NCBI GenBank assembly: GCA_963575745.1
Contig: CAUYUJ010011558.1
Coordinates: 318,933 to 382,932 of the forward strand
Length of the DNA: 64,000 nt
Direction: 5' to 3'
DNA from: Prorocentrum cordatum
Taxonomy: Eukaryota > Sar > Dinophyceae > Prorocentrales > Prorocentraceae
Shown in pieces: positions 24,601 through 31,089 of this stretch. The notes below the pieces were generated by a model that saw only the letters and a list, made by a program, of their open reading frames with translations, did no database searches and was not told where the DNA came from. Position 1 is the stretch's first letter, and each line of letters begins with the position of its first letter. The position numbers were made by a program, and so were the translations under genes.

Positions 24601-27600
24601 CGGGGTCAAATTCGACCTCGCCGTCCCTAGGGGTCTGCGATCTACGAAGCTGTCGCCACTTTCGACGGCTGCTGGGGGGTCCCGCGGAGTGACGTCTGAC
24701 GCAGATTCAGAGTAGACCTCGCCATCCCTGGTGGGCTGCGATGTGCGAAGCTGTCGCCACGTTCGAGGGCTGCTGGGGGTCCGTCGGAGCGACGCCTTGC
24801 GCGGACTCCAATTAGACCTCGCCATCCCTGGAGGGCTGCGATTTGCGAAACGGTCGCCACGTTCGAGGGCTGCTGGAGGGTCCAGCGGAGCGACGTCTTA
24901 CACATATTCAAAGTCAACCTCACCATCCCTGGGGGGCTGCGATTTGTGGATCGGTTGCCACTTTCGAGGGCTGCTGGGGTCCAGCGGATTGACGTCCTAC
25001 GCGCATTTAAACGAGACCTCGCCATCCTCGGGGGGCTGCGATCTGCGAAACGGTCACCACTTTCGAGGGTTGCCGCGGGGTCCATCGTGGTGACGTCTTA
25101 CGCGGACTCAAAATGAGACCTCGCCGTCCCTGGTGGGCTGCGAACTGCGAAATGATGGCCACTTTCGAGGGCTGGTCCAGCTGGGTGACGCTTTCCGTGG
25201 ATTCAACGTCGGCCTCGCCATCTTTGGGGGGCTGCGATCTCGGAAACAGTCGCCGCTTTCGAAGATTTATGGGGGGTCCAGCGGAGTGACGGCTTACCCA
25301 GCTTCCATTTAAAACAATGAGACCTCGCCATCCCTAATGGGCTGCGATCTGCGAAGCGGTCGCCACTTTCGAAGGCTGCTGCAGGGTCTAGCGGAGTGAC
25401 GTCTTAAGCAGATTGAAAGTAGATCTCGCCATCCATGGGGGCTGCGGTCTTCGAAGCTGTCGCCGCTTTCGAGGGCGGTTGGGGGTCCATCGGAGTGAAG
25501 CACCATTTAGATTCGTATTTAGACCCCGCCATCCTTGGGGGGCTGCGATCTGCGAAACAGTCGCCACTTTCGAGGGCTGCTGGGGGTCCGTCGGAGCGAC
25601 GTCTCGCCATCCCTGGGGGCTGCGATCTGTGAGACTGTCGCCACTTTCGAGGGCTGCTGGGGGGTCCAGCAGGGTGACGTCTTACGCGGGCTCAAGCTCG
25701 ACCTCGCCATCCCTGGGGGGCTGCGATCTGTGAAACGGTTGCTACTTTCGAGGGCTGCTGCGGGGCCCAGCGGAGTGACGTCTCACGCGAATCAAACTTA
25801 AGCTCGCCATCCCTGGGGGGCTGCGATCTGCGAAACGGTCGCCATGTTCGAGGGCTGCCGCGGGGTCCAGCGGATTGACGTCCTACGCGTATTCAAATGA
25901 GACCTCGCCATCCTTGGGGGGCTGCGGTCTGCGAAACGGTCGCCACTTTCGAGGGTTGCCGCGGGGTTCAGCGGGTTGACGTCCTACGCGGACTCAAAGT
26001 AGACCTCGCCATACTTGGGGTGCTGCGATCTGCCAAGCTGTCGCCACTTTCGAGGGCTGCCGCAGGGTTCAGCGGGGTGACGTTCGACGCGGGGTCATTC
26101 CGATCTCGCCATCCTTGGGGGGCTGCGATCTGCGAGTCTGTGGCCATTTTCGAGGGCTGTTGCGTGGTCCAGCGAAGTGACGTCCTACGAGTATTCAATT
26201 TAGACCTCGCCATCCCTGGGGGGCTGTGATCTGCTATATTGTCGCTTCTTTCGAAGGCTGCTGGGGGGAGGGTCCAGCGAAGTGACGTCCTACGCGGGGT
26301 CAAATTCGACCTCGCCGTCCCTGGGGGTCTGCGATCTACGAAGCTGTCGCCACTTTCGACGGCTGCTGGGGGGTCCCGCAGAGTGACGTCTGACGCAGAT
26401 TCAGAGTAGAACTCGCCATCCCTGGTTGGCTGCGATGTGCGAAGCTGTCGCCACGTTCGGGGGCTGCTGGGGGTCCGTCGGAGCGACGCCTTGCGCGGAC
26501 TCCAATTAGACCTCGCCATCCCTGGAGGGCTGCGATTTGCGAAACGGTCGCCACGTTCGAGGGCTGCTGGAGGGTCCAGCGGAGCGACGTCTTACACATA
26601 TTCAAAGTCAACCTCACCATTCCTGGGGGGCTGCGATCTGTGGATCGGTTGCCACTTTCGAGGGTTGCTGCGGGTTCCCGCGGAGTGACGTCTTACGCGG
26701 ATTCAGCTTAGACCTCGCCATCCCTGGGGGGCTGCGACCTGCGAAACAGTCGCCACTTTCGAGGGCTGCTGGGGGTCCAGCGGATTGACGTCCTACGCGC
26801 ATTTAAACGAGACCTCGCCATCCTCGGGGGGCTGCGATCTGCGAAACGGTCACCACTTTCGAGGGTTGCCGCGGGGTCCATCGTGGTGACGTCTTACGCG
26901 GACTCAAAATGAGACCTCGCCGTCCCTGGTGGGCTGCGAACTGCGAAATGATGGCCACTTTCGAGGGCTGGTCCAGCTGGGTGACGCTTTCCGTGTATTC
27001 AAAGTCGACCTCGCCATCTTTGGGGGGCTGCGATCTCGGAAACAGTCGCCGCTTTCGAAGATTTATGGGGGGTCCAGCGGAGTGACGGCTTACCCAGATT
27101 CCATTTAAAACAATGAGACCTCGACATCCCTAGTGGGCTGCGATCTGCGAAGCGGTCGCCACTTTCGAAGGCTGCTGCGGGGTCTAGCTGAGTGACGTCT
27201 TAAGCAGATTGAAAGTAGATCTCGCCATCCATTGGGGGCTGCGGTCTTCGAAGCTGTCGCCGCTTTCGAGGGCTGTTGGGGGTCCATCGGAGTGAAGCAC
27301 CATTTAGATTCGTATTTAGACCCCGCCATCCTTGGGGGGCTGCGATCTGCGAAACGGTCGCCACTTGCGAGGGCTGCTGGGGGGTCCCGCGGGGCGCTGT
27401 CGCCGGCTGCCAGCAGATCGTGCGGCGCGCCTTGGACTGTATAGCGCCCGCGCTGAAAAGTGCAGGAAGAAAGCAGGGAAGCTGGCGGGCGAGCTAGGGT
27501 TCGCTCGCTTCTTGCACCAACAATGTACAGGTTTAAACGGTTTAACCATTTTGTCGAGCTCCGCGGCGTCATGGCGCAGGCAAGGCTGCATCTTAGCGTA

Positions 27601-29333
27601 CTGCCGACAAAGCAACACCTTTCGGTCTCCTCCAGCCACTTTCGTCGTCGAGCCCTGCCCCCTGCCACCTTCGCTCAGCTGCTTCCGTGCTGACCGTTCG
27701 GCCTCCCGCGCGTCCTTTCCCTGCCCTTTGTTCCCGCCCCCATGTCGTCCTCAAGCCTGGGCCCTCGCTCCTCGTCCTTTTGTTGTTATCCTGTGAATCG
27801 TTCTACGCGAGCGCACCCGATAGCTTGCACAACATAGAACGGCGCCTGCACGATCGTTGTCCTGGCAATTTTAGGACAACTCCTCTTGTCACTTGATGCA
27901 AATGGATTGGGTACGTCGCAGGGTAATTGTTCAGCATGGGCACTCCACAAGTCATTGCCTTTTTCCCTGCAGGGCCAGCTTTTCATCCCGAGTCGTGTTT
28001 GAGGGTCCTGGGGGCCTGCGAGGGCCCCCAGAGGCCGACCATCGAGAACAATTTCCGGATTGATTTTGTCAGGACGTTGCGTGTAGTTCACCCCCTGTTG
28101 TATTGCCCCTCTATTGATTGCGACGCCCGACCGCCCCGTGGCCCTGAGCGCGAAGAAGTCCCGAGCTTAGGTCCAAAGTCGCGAGGAGCAGATGTACCGA
28201 TGCCATTGCCCGTCCCCCGCCGTCATGGCCTGGGCCGCCTCGGGGTTCTCGCCAGAGCCCTGAGGCAGCAGGGGCATCGGTGTGCCCAAACCCCCGACTT
28301 TGCATTCTTTCGTGACGTCGATCCTCAGAGGTCTCGACCCATTCCCGGGGACCAGCTTTTCATCCCGAGTTGTATTTTGATTGTCTCGGGGCCCGGTAAG
28401 GGCCCGTAGGGGCCGAAAAGGGTGAAATACCCCCTCGCGCGATAATTTGCACGACGCGAGAGGTCTGCCTGTTGGTGTCACCCTCCCCGACGCCGCAGAG
28501 AACATGGCCGGATCTCAGCCGTGTCTTTCGGTCGGCATTTCTCGACCCCGTCTTTCGAAGGCTTTTCTCGAGCCGGAGACCGACCCGCGAGGATCCCAAG
28601 GGCCCGAGGCTAGGCGAGATTGTTCGGAGTGAAAGGGTGCAACGAAAGACCTGGAGGCGAGAGATTTCGCAATCCTCAGTGCCGTATTCCGCGGGCGGAA
28701 GTTCCAAGGCCAAGCCAGAGCAGGAGGAGGATGAGGAGGAGGAGGAGGGGGAGGAGGAGGAGGAGGAGGAGGGGGAGGGCGTTCGTCAGCACAAGTGGCA
28801 CAAGGAGAAAGAGGCAGCACGGCTTTCAGACCAGAGAGATCTGCGAGACGAGAACGTCGACAGGCAACCGCGGTCCCTATCTGGCCCCGCCGCCCCAACC
28901 AAAACCCAGGTGCAAGGCCCAGATCTCAGGGACCGCACTCCCAGGCCTCCCAAAGCAGGGTCTATAGAATCCTGTCGATCCGATTCGAGATTGATTCTGG
29001 CTGGGCTCGGATGCGGCCCGATGCTCGCATGGCGTTGCTTTGTGGCCTGGCGTGGACGGTCCGATTCGATTTCGTTTGCGTGCTGATGCGGTCCGAGCTG
29101 GCGCACGTTCCGATCCGATCGGATTCCCCGATTCGCTGCTGACTAATCCTGCCGCGCGCGCGACGAACGCCGTCCAGGCCCCCCAAATGGGGCCTGGAGT
29201 CGATGGGGTCGGAGGATCGCGCCGCATCGCCGATGCATCGGCGATGCGGGGCGATCTTAGCCCGTTTTTCCCCGTCCCGCTGGCGCTGGTGCATCGATGA
29301 TGCGGCGCGATGAGAAACGTGCGTGTGTGTGTG

Positions 29334-29417
<84 letters not shown>

Positions 29418-29425
29418 GGCGTGTT

Positions 29426-29458
<33 letters not shown>

Positions 29459-29637
29459 TCTCTCTTTGCCATGCCCGCGTTCCCCTCGCGACTGCTCCCT
29501 CGCGAGCGTTGCTGACGATCCCCATTTGGGTGGATTCAGCTTCTCCACGCTGCTTGAGCTGGCCCTGTCCGCGCGCTCTTTTCTCGACTTGCGCCGCCGC
29601 GCGCGTGGTTGCGAAGCCGAACACGTTTGCCTGTGTG

Positions 29638-29669
<32 letters not shown>

Positions 29670-29793
29670 TGTGTGTGTGTGTGTGTGTGTGTCAGCCGGG
29701 CGTACACGCGTTCGCTTCATTGCCTTCCATCTTTCTACGCCCCGTCGCCACGCGCGGGGCCGCGGCGCCAAAACATGTGTGTGTGTGTGTGAA

Positions 29794-29836
<43 letters not shown>

Positions 29837-29848
29837 TTGCGTGCGTGC

Positions 29849-29892
<44 letters not shown>

Positions 29893-30904
29893 GGGTGTGT
29901 GTCTGCGTGTGTCCGTGTGTGTTGTGCAATACGGTGAAGTACAAGGCAAGGGAAGAGGCGCCTCTCCCCCAGCCCCTTCTTCAACTAGACGTGGCAGAAC
30001 ATACAACGGATTCTCTTTCTCACCTTCCCCCCTTTCTCCTCATCCTCTTCTTCATCGCCTCTTCCTTCGTTTGCGTCGTTCTCTGTCCGCAACCGCTTCC
30101 TCGTACCCGTCCCTCTTTCCATGTTCTTCCGCGCTATGCTCAGGGCGAGGAGTTTGCGTTCGCCAATTCCATGATGTTCATAGAGACCAGCGCGAAGACA
30201 AGACAGGGCATCAAGCAGGCGAGGCCACAGCAGCGGGCGGGTGCTCTTTCTCACTCTTTCGCTGCTCGCGATCTCCTCTCTATACAGAACAGAACATAAC
30301 AAGTGTCAACGCTCGCAAGGGCGGCCCGAAGGCGGGCGACAGGCGTGCTTGGCCCGCTGGCCCTTCGAGAAAGGGCCCTGTGACACTGCTGTAATTGACA
30401 ACGTGTGAGAATCAAGCGAGGTGAACTGCGGCAGTTCTGTTGGTCGCCCGTTCCCGCTCCTGGCCGCATGGTGCGTCCGCGTGTTCGCAGTTCGAGCACG
30501 AGGACGGCCGTTAAACAATGCGCCGAAGTAAGTTTCGACCCACCGAGGAGGCTAGCTTGGTCATCGAGGTTGGGCGGTTCTTGGGCCTTTGGGGCCTCCC
30601 GAAGCTTCTGGAGGCCCCTCAAGGCCTCTGGGGACCTGGGGGCCCCCGGTGACTCCTGGAGGCCCCTGGAGGCCTCGAGAGGCTTCTACCAGGGACCTCC
30701 GGAGGTGTCTTCGGTCGTCGGTTGTCTTCGGTCGTCGGTGTCGTCGTCCTCGTCGTTCGGCGCACGTCGGTCGTCTGTCGCTTCTGGATCTATGTCGTCG
30801 CCCGTCCGTACCCTGTCGTACTCGTCTGGTCCTCCCGCCTCGAGGCCTTCGAGGAGGTCGTCTTCAAGATCCTCGACACCCCGTCCCTGCTCCAGAGCAC
30901 CCAG
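1303..30904 (+). CDS. RAB18: Rab18/RabC-like small GTPase, split gene, 7 exons seen (partial)
   Basis: Rab GTPases cycle between GTP and GDP and direct vesicle traffic; Rab18/RabC acts at ER and lipid-droplet membranes in other eukaryotes. Seven short exons join without a frame break: WDTAGQ (G3, switch II), [25 protein letters not shown], the FWQDEV..YSTNQD..NKA block (G4), [24 protein letters not shown] with ETSAK (G5), and [13 protein letters not shown]. The order and spacing match Rab18/RabC from about residue 50 to 180. Every exon is a multiple of three and every junction is phase 0. Introns are 6581, 1958, 2408, 5326, 12298 and 626 bp. Donors read GC or GA, never GT, and acceptors end in AG. 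The P-loop, switch I and the C-terminal cysteines are not found. G4 reads NKAG where Rabs have NKxD. LINE A and several satellites lie in its introns. Subfamily is an inference; membership of the Rab family is secure. Confidence 0.9.
1484..1600. repeat. Compound CT / T / CTGT microsatellite
   Basis: CT dinucleotides, then a run of about 22 T, then more CT, then five CTGT units. This is a pyrimidine tract in Rab intron 1. Confidence 0.9.
1739..1890. repeat. Two-copy 75-bp tandem duplication
   Basis: Two near-identical copies start with a T run followed by CGGGTAAGAGCTCCGACCC and end in CACCAGAAGGGT. The word CGGGTAAGAG recurs at 1747 and 1822, a 75-bp offset. A few substitutions separate the copies. 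Confidence 0.9.
1966..2530. repeat. Degenerate tandem repeat, about 105-130 bp unit, roughly five copies
   Basis: Each unit has a CACGTGTTTTCA- or CACGCGTTCTCA-type start, the block CACGGCCCCCAAGGGGGG, then TTGGGCGCGTCGGATTC and a G run. Units differ by indels. The long frame open across this region reads mostly repeat sequence and shows no protein motif. Confidence 0.75.
2873..3036. repeat. Inverted-repeat element with TCC core
   Basis: The left arm 2873-2911 (TTTTCCACCACCACC, then ATAAGCTGGAGGGGG) is repeated in reverse complement at 2998-3036 with one or two differences. About 86 bp of TCC-rich sequence separates the arms. The DNA could fold into a stem of nearly 40 bp. There is no coding content. 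Confidence 0.8.
3905..4067. repeat. Dispersed repeat, left copy beside LINE A
   Basis: A purine-rich start, then CATCCTTATCC, a CTCTCC-rich tract, a short purine block and GGTGGTGATGGTGGGG followed by CCCCTTCCTCCG. The same order of blocks recurs at 8160-8328, beyond LINE A. The element abuts the TCC array that precedes LINE A. Confidence 0.7.
4070..4135. repeat. TCC trinucleotide array
   Basis: TCC repeats with a few interruptions lie immediately before the first recognisable LINE A sequence. Confidence 0.9.
4136..7335 (+). pseudogene. LINE A: 5'-truncated non-LTR retrotransposon, decayed endonuclease and reverse transcriptase
   Basis: An APE-type endonuclease C-terminus comes first ([15 protein letters not shown] then [10 protein letters not shown], which carries the catalytic SDH). 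Reverse transcriptase blocks follow: [28 protein letters not shown] (motif A), [19 protein letters not shown] (motif B), CADDVG (motif C, normally YADD) and [10 protein letters not shown] (thumb). The 3' end has a zinc-knuckle block, [18 protein letters not shown]. The blocks move between frames: frame 1 to about 5240, frame 2 to about 5615, frame 3 to about 5745, frame 2 again. An in-frame TGA lies at 5960-5962. A patch of GAACGTTC palindromes (about 5455-5514) interrupts the stretch between the early blocks and motif A. The N-terminal endonuclease is missing. The element is dead. It ends in a TCC array and lies in Rab intron 1. Confidence 0.88.
7345..7800. repeat. Long imperfect TCC array
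   Basis: About 450 bp of TCC with CTC, TTC and occasional CAC or GTC interruptions. It follows the LINE A 3' end directly. The long Ser/Leu or Glu/Arg open frames on both strands are products of the repeat. Confidence 0.95.
7877..7899. promoter_or_regulatory. Perfect 10-bp hairpin upstream of Rab exon b
   Basis: CGGCCGCGGA at 7877-7886 and TCCGCGGCCG at 7890-7899 are exact reverse complements with a 3-nt loop. It lies 32 bp before the splice acceptor. A role in splicing is speculative. Confidence 0.5.
7932..7976 (+). CDS. Rab exon b (switch II and YYRGA)
   Basis: This exon encodes [15 protein letters not shown], the Rab-specific segment after DTAGQ, very close to Rab18/RabC. The acceptor is gcgcgag|GAG. 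The donor is GCGCAG|gagggc, a GA donor; no GT or GC donor in phase fits here. It is 45 nt, phase 0. Confidence 0.92.
8160..8328. repeat. Dispersed repeat, right copy
   Basis: This repeats the block order of 3905-4067, including CATCCTTATCC, CCCTCTCCTCCCCCTCTC and GGTGGTGGTGGTGGGG. It is followed by a TCC array, as the left copy is, but not by a LINE. Confidence 0.7.
8329..8460. repeat. TCC array
   Basis: TCC/TTC trinucleotide repeats with interruptions follow the right copy of the dispersed repeat. Confidence 0.9.
8461..9584. other. Intronic sequence, no gene seen
   Basis: This part of Rab intron 2 is unique-looking sequence with short open frames and no motif I recognise. A GA run lies at about 9265-9286. 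Confidence 0.5.
9585..9880. repeat. GAG/GGA trinucleotide array
   Basis: Imperfect GAG repeats with GAC and GAT interruptions end about 55 bp before Rab exon c. The Arg- or Pro-rich frames over it are repeat artefacts. Confidence 0.93.
9935..9964 (+). CDS. Rab exon c (30-nt microexon)
   Basis: This exon encodes [10 protein letters not shown], equivalent to GVILVYDVTR in Rab18 (beta-4 strand). The acceptor is gcaccag|GGC and the donor is TCCCAG|gcgggt (GC). It is ten codons, phase 0. The preceding exon ends in GAQ and the next begins RATF, as the family requires (GAQ-G..YDVTR-RDTF). Confidence 0.85.
10040..10170. repeat. GGA-rich array downstream of exon c
   Basis: GGATCGCGGAGGA-type and GAGGAC repeats in Rab intron 3. 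Confidence 0.8.
10867..11200. repeat. Tandem duplication, about 137-bp unit
   Basis: Two diverged copies share GAAGGACCAGGGGAAGG/GAAGACCAGGGGAAGG, GGAGGAGGGGA and GCGCTGGGGCGAGA. A third partial copy (CTGCAGTGGGAGCACAATTC) follows. Parts read as Glu/Lys/Gln-rich coiled-coil-like peptides, but stops fall at unit ends. Confidence 0.7.
11201..12372. other. Intronic sequence, no gene seen
   Basis: Rab intron 3 continues to the acceptor at 12371-12372. A short GGGAGGAGGGG patch lies near 11450 and purine-rich sequence at 12180-12340. No protein motif or RNA gene is recognised. Confidence 0.5.
12373..12483 (+). CDS. Rab exon d (G4 block)
   Basis: This is the largest exon, 37 codons. It encodes [31 protein letters not shown] and ARRE. 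FWQDEV..YS.N fits the alpha-3 helix of Rab18/RabC, and NKA is the G4 guanine-binding motif. The fourth G4 residue is Gly (GGC at 12469-12471) where Asp is normal. The acceptor is gccag|AGA and the donor is AGGGAG|gcgcgg (GC). Joining to exon e restores RREVDLP, like REVDR in Rab18. Confidence 0.9.
12960..13530. repeat. TTGG-phased array (two blocks)
   Basis: About 12960-13230 has CTTTTGGGCC, CTCTTGGGGGCC and CCTTTTCGGGCCCTCTTG words spaced by about 11 bp. About 13380-13530 has GCCATCTTGGG-type words. The second block ends in a C-rich tail (CCCTCGCGCCCCCCC) that resembles the tail of the block at 34900-35045. It lies in Rab intron 4. Confidence 0.75.
14085..14230. repeat. Cluster of CTTCTNAGAAG-type palindromes
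   Basis: GGCCTTCTGAGAGGG, CCTTCTCAG, GGCTTCTCATGAAGGC and CTTCGCAGAAGCC give several short dyads in 150 bp. Similar clusters occur at 15205-15372 and 37555-37700. Confidence 0.6.
14319..14480. repeat. Two-copy tandem repeat (CGTTGCCGC)
   Basis: CGTTGCCGC repeats with two copies of GTGCGCTGGGTG followed by GGTTTCGCC about 73 bp apart. Confidence 0.7.
14481..15204. other. Intronic sequence, no gene seen
   Basis: This part of Rab intron 4 has no recognisable coding or RNA motif. Confidence 0.4.
15205..15372. repeat. Second cluster of CTTCTNAGAAG palindromes
   Basis: It contains GGCCTTCTCAGAAGGC, GACTTCTCAGAAGCC, CTTCTGAGACG, AACTTCTCAGAAGGC and ACTTCTGAGAACG. The core CTTCTCAGAAG recurs three times. 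Confidence 0.75.
15485..15680. repeat. TA / CATA microsatellite
   Basis: Alternating TA with CATA, TGCA and GTGTATA interruptions. It is strongly AT-rich compared with its surroundings and could unwind easily. Confidence 0.95.
15740..16860. repeat. TTGG-phased array with strand inversion
   Basis: From 15740 to about 16310 the + strand carries CTCTTGGGG/GTCTTGGAG words at 10-11 bp steps. From about 16315 to 16860 the same words appear in reverse complement (GGCCCCAAGA, CCCAAGAGG). The whole could fold back on itself. The anchor GAAATGTCCGTTCGGGTCCC at 15890 recurs near 35430. Confidence 0.8.
16945..17012. repeat. TA microsatellite
   Basis: About 65 bp of alternating TA with two TACGTA/TACATA interruptions. 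Confidence 0.95.
17421..17535 (+). other. Putative duplicated exon-like segment, copy 1
   Basis: The frame reads [14 protein letters not shown] then [12 protein letters not shown] second copy lies at 21430-21543 and reads [14 protein letters not shown] then [11 protein letters not shown]. Many differences are synonymous or conservative (D/E, L/V, I/M), which suggests past coding constraint. The family is not recognised. It lies in Rab intron 4. Confidence 0.45.
17810..17845 (+). CDS. Rab exon e
   Basis: This exon encodes [12 protein letters not shown], equivalent to VDR..EG in Rab18 and to VVTREEG in plant RabC. The acceptor is cgagag|GTC. Two donors are possible: CAG|gaggcg (GA, ending at Q, 17842) or CAGGAG|gcgcgc (GC, ending at E, 17845). 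The second gives RQE-GEEF across the junction and is preferred because Glu is conserved there. Both keep phase 0. This is the weakest of the seven exons because it is short. Confidence 0.72.
18560..19015. repeat. Tandem repeat, about 90-bp unit, five copies
   Basis: Each unit has CTTCGTGGCCCC, a short insert, GGGAGCTCCACC-like sequence, GGCAGGGTCC and GCCGCCGCCCAGCCCAT. The GCTTCGTG word falls at about 18656, 18839 and 18928, with a variant at 18744. It lies in the 12.3-kb Rab intron. Confidence 0.8.
19082..19400. repeat. TTGG-phased array with fold-back
   Basis: The left arm (GGGGTCCTCTTGGGGCCCTC at about 19093) is followed by reverse-complement words (GAGGGCCCCAAGAGGGACCC at about 19202). 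More + strand words follow to 19400. Confidence 0.8.
19517..19572. repeat. Perfect 14-bp inverted repeat
   Basis: TTAGTGAAGTGAAG at 19517-19530 and CTTCACTTCACTAA at 19559-19572 enclose a 28-bp loop. It is more AT-rich than its neighbours and could be a small MITE-like or foldback remnant. Confidence 0.8.
19850..20035. repeat. 21-bp minisatellite
   Basis: The unit is GTTGGTTGGTGTCGTTTTGTT with variants. The reverse frame reads an Asn/Gln/Thr repeat, typical of an artefact. Confidence 0.9.
20200..20860. repeat. Complex tandem repeat with stem-loops
   Basis: Three units at about 145-bp spacing carry TCGCTTCCAACTCCGCCAGG-type sequence, where CTCCGCC and GGCGGAG can pair. Two further units 162 bp apart carry GGTGTCAYTTTCA, a 7-nt loop and TGAAAGTGACAC (20660-20692 and 20822-20853). 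TTGG-phased words fill the gaps. Confidence 0.8.
21430..21543 (+). other. Putative duplicated exon-like segment, copy 2
   Basis: This is the second copy of the 17421-17535 segment, reading [14 protein letters not shown] and [17 protein letters not shown]. It follows a pyrimidine tract ending in CAG, which looks like a splice acceptor. Confidence 0.45.
21600..22240. other. Intronic sequence with a 26-bp duplication
   Basis: No gene is seen. At 22073-22124 CCCAACCCTCCTTCGTTGGG is followed by a second copy with TTGGTTGGG. Each can form a short stem (CCCAAC/GTTGGG). Confidence 0.5.
23829..25523. repeat. Satellite segmental duplication, copy 1
   Basis: This block of about 1695 bp is repeated in the same order of variant units in the next block. 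Matching words lie 1695 bp apart (23911 and 25606; 23981 and 25676). Confidence 0.88.
25524..27325. repeat. Satellite segmental duplication, copy 2
   Basis: It matches copy 1 nearly base for base, with a few substitutions. It has one additional satellite unit near 26660-26765, after which the offset grows to about 1794 bp. Confidence 0.88.
27400..29204. other. Intronic sequence, no gene seen
   Basis: No protein motif is recognised. CCAGCTTTTCATCCCGAGT occurs twice (about 27973 and 28351) followed by similar GGGCC-rich sequence, which suggests a diverged direct repeat. A GAG array lies at 28719-28780. Confidence 0.5.
29205..29310. repeat. Partial relative of the 52472 TIR element
   Basis: It begins GGGGTCGGAGGATCGCGCC and continues with GCATCGCCGATGCATCGG palindromes like the element at 52472-52633. 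The right end is lost where the GT microsatellite begins. Confidence 0.55.
29317..29925. repeat. GT / GTGC compound microsatellites
   Basis: GT runs lie at about 29325-29455, GTGC tetramers then GT at 29637-29693, and GT, GTGC and GT again at 29777-29925. Alternating purine-pyrimidine DNA of this kind can adopt the Z form. The blocks lie 220-520 bp upstream of Rab exon f. Confidence 0.95.
30144..30218 (+). CDS. Rab exon f (G5, ETSAK)
   Basis: This exon encodes [30 protein letters not shown] is the G5 motif that contacts the guanine base. The acceptor is tatgctcag|GGC, after a clear pyrimidine tract. The donor is AAGCAG|gcgagg (GC). It is 75 nt, phase 0. Confidence 0.93.
30560..30700. repeat. 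Short GGCCTC/TTGGG array in Rab intron 6
   Basis: CTTGGGCCTTTGGGGCCTCC and GGAGGCCCCTCAAGGCCTC-type words lie between exons f and g. Confidence 0.6.
30845..30904 (+). CDS. Rab exon g (C-terminal helix)
   Basis: This exon encodes [20 protein letters not shown], the alpha-5 helix and the start of the hypervariable tail (AFEELV.KI..TP in Rab18). The acceptor is cctcgag|GCC and the donor is ACCCAG|gcggcg (GC). It is 60 nt, phase 0. The tail with the prenylated cysteines must be on a later exon, which I could not identify. Confidence 0.9.
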
Positions 30905-31089
30905 GCGGCGGGCCGGCAGGCGACACATCTTCCGCCCTCCTGTTGGAGGGGGGGGGGTGCTTCGCGGGGGCGAGGAGTGGGAAGGGTGGGGGAGGAGGAC
31001 GGGAGGAGCAGGACGAGGAGTCGGAGGCGGAGGCTTGGAGACTTGGAGACTACCTCGAGGGGGAAACCCTCGCTCGCCACACCGGGCGC

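Larger units (their letters stand above)
22241..27400. repeat. Satellite array, about 102-bp unit, about 50 copies
   Basis: The conserved core is GGGGGGCTGCGATCTGCGAA, then a TCGCCACTTTCGAGGGCTGC block. GGCTGC starts at 22513, 22615, 22716, 22821, 22923 and 23025, giving periods of 101-105 bp. Up to about 23460 the linker is GGCCAGCAGAGAGGGTACCC; after that it is GGTCCAGCGGAGTGACGTC. CGAAA and TTTCG in the core can pair. Because 102 is divisible by 3, long open frames appear on both strands; these are probably artefacts. The array fills much of the 12.3-kb Rab intron. Confidence 0.95.

Noticed and set aside
28962-29984. His/Thr-rich 340-codon minus-strand frame
   Set aside because: It spans the GT microsatellites; the composition is set by the repeat.
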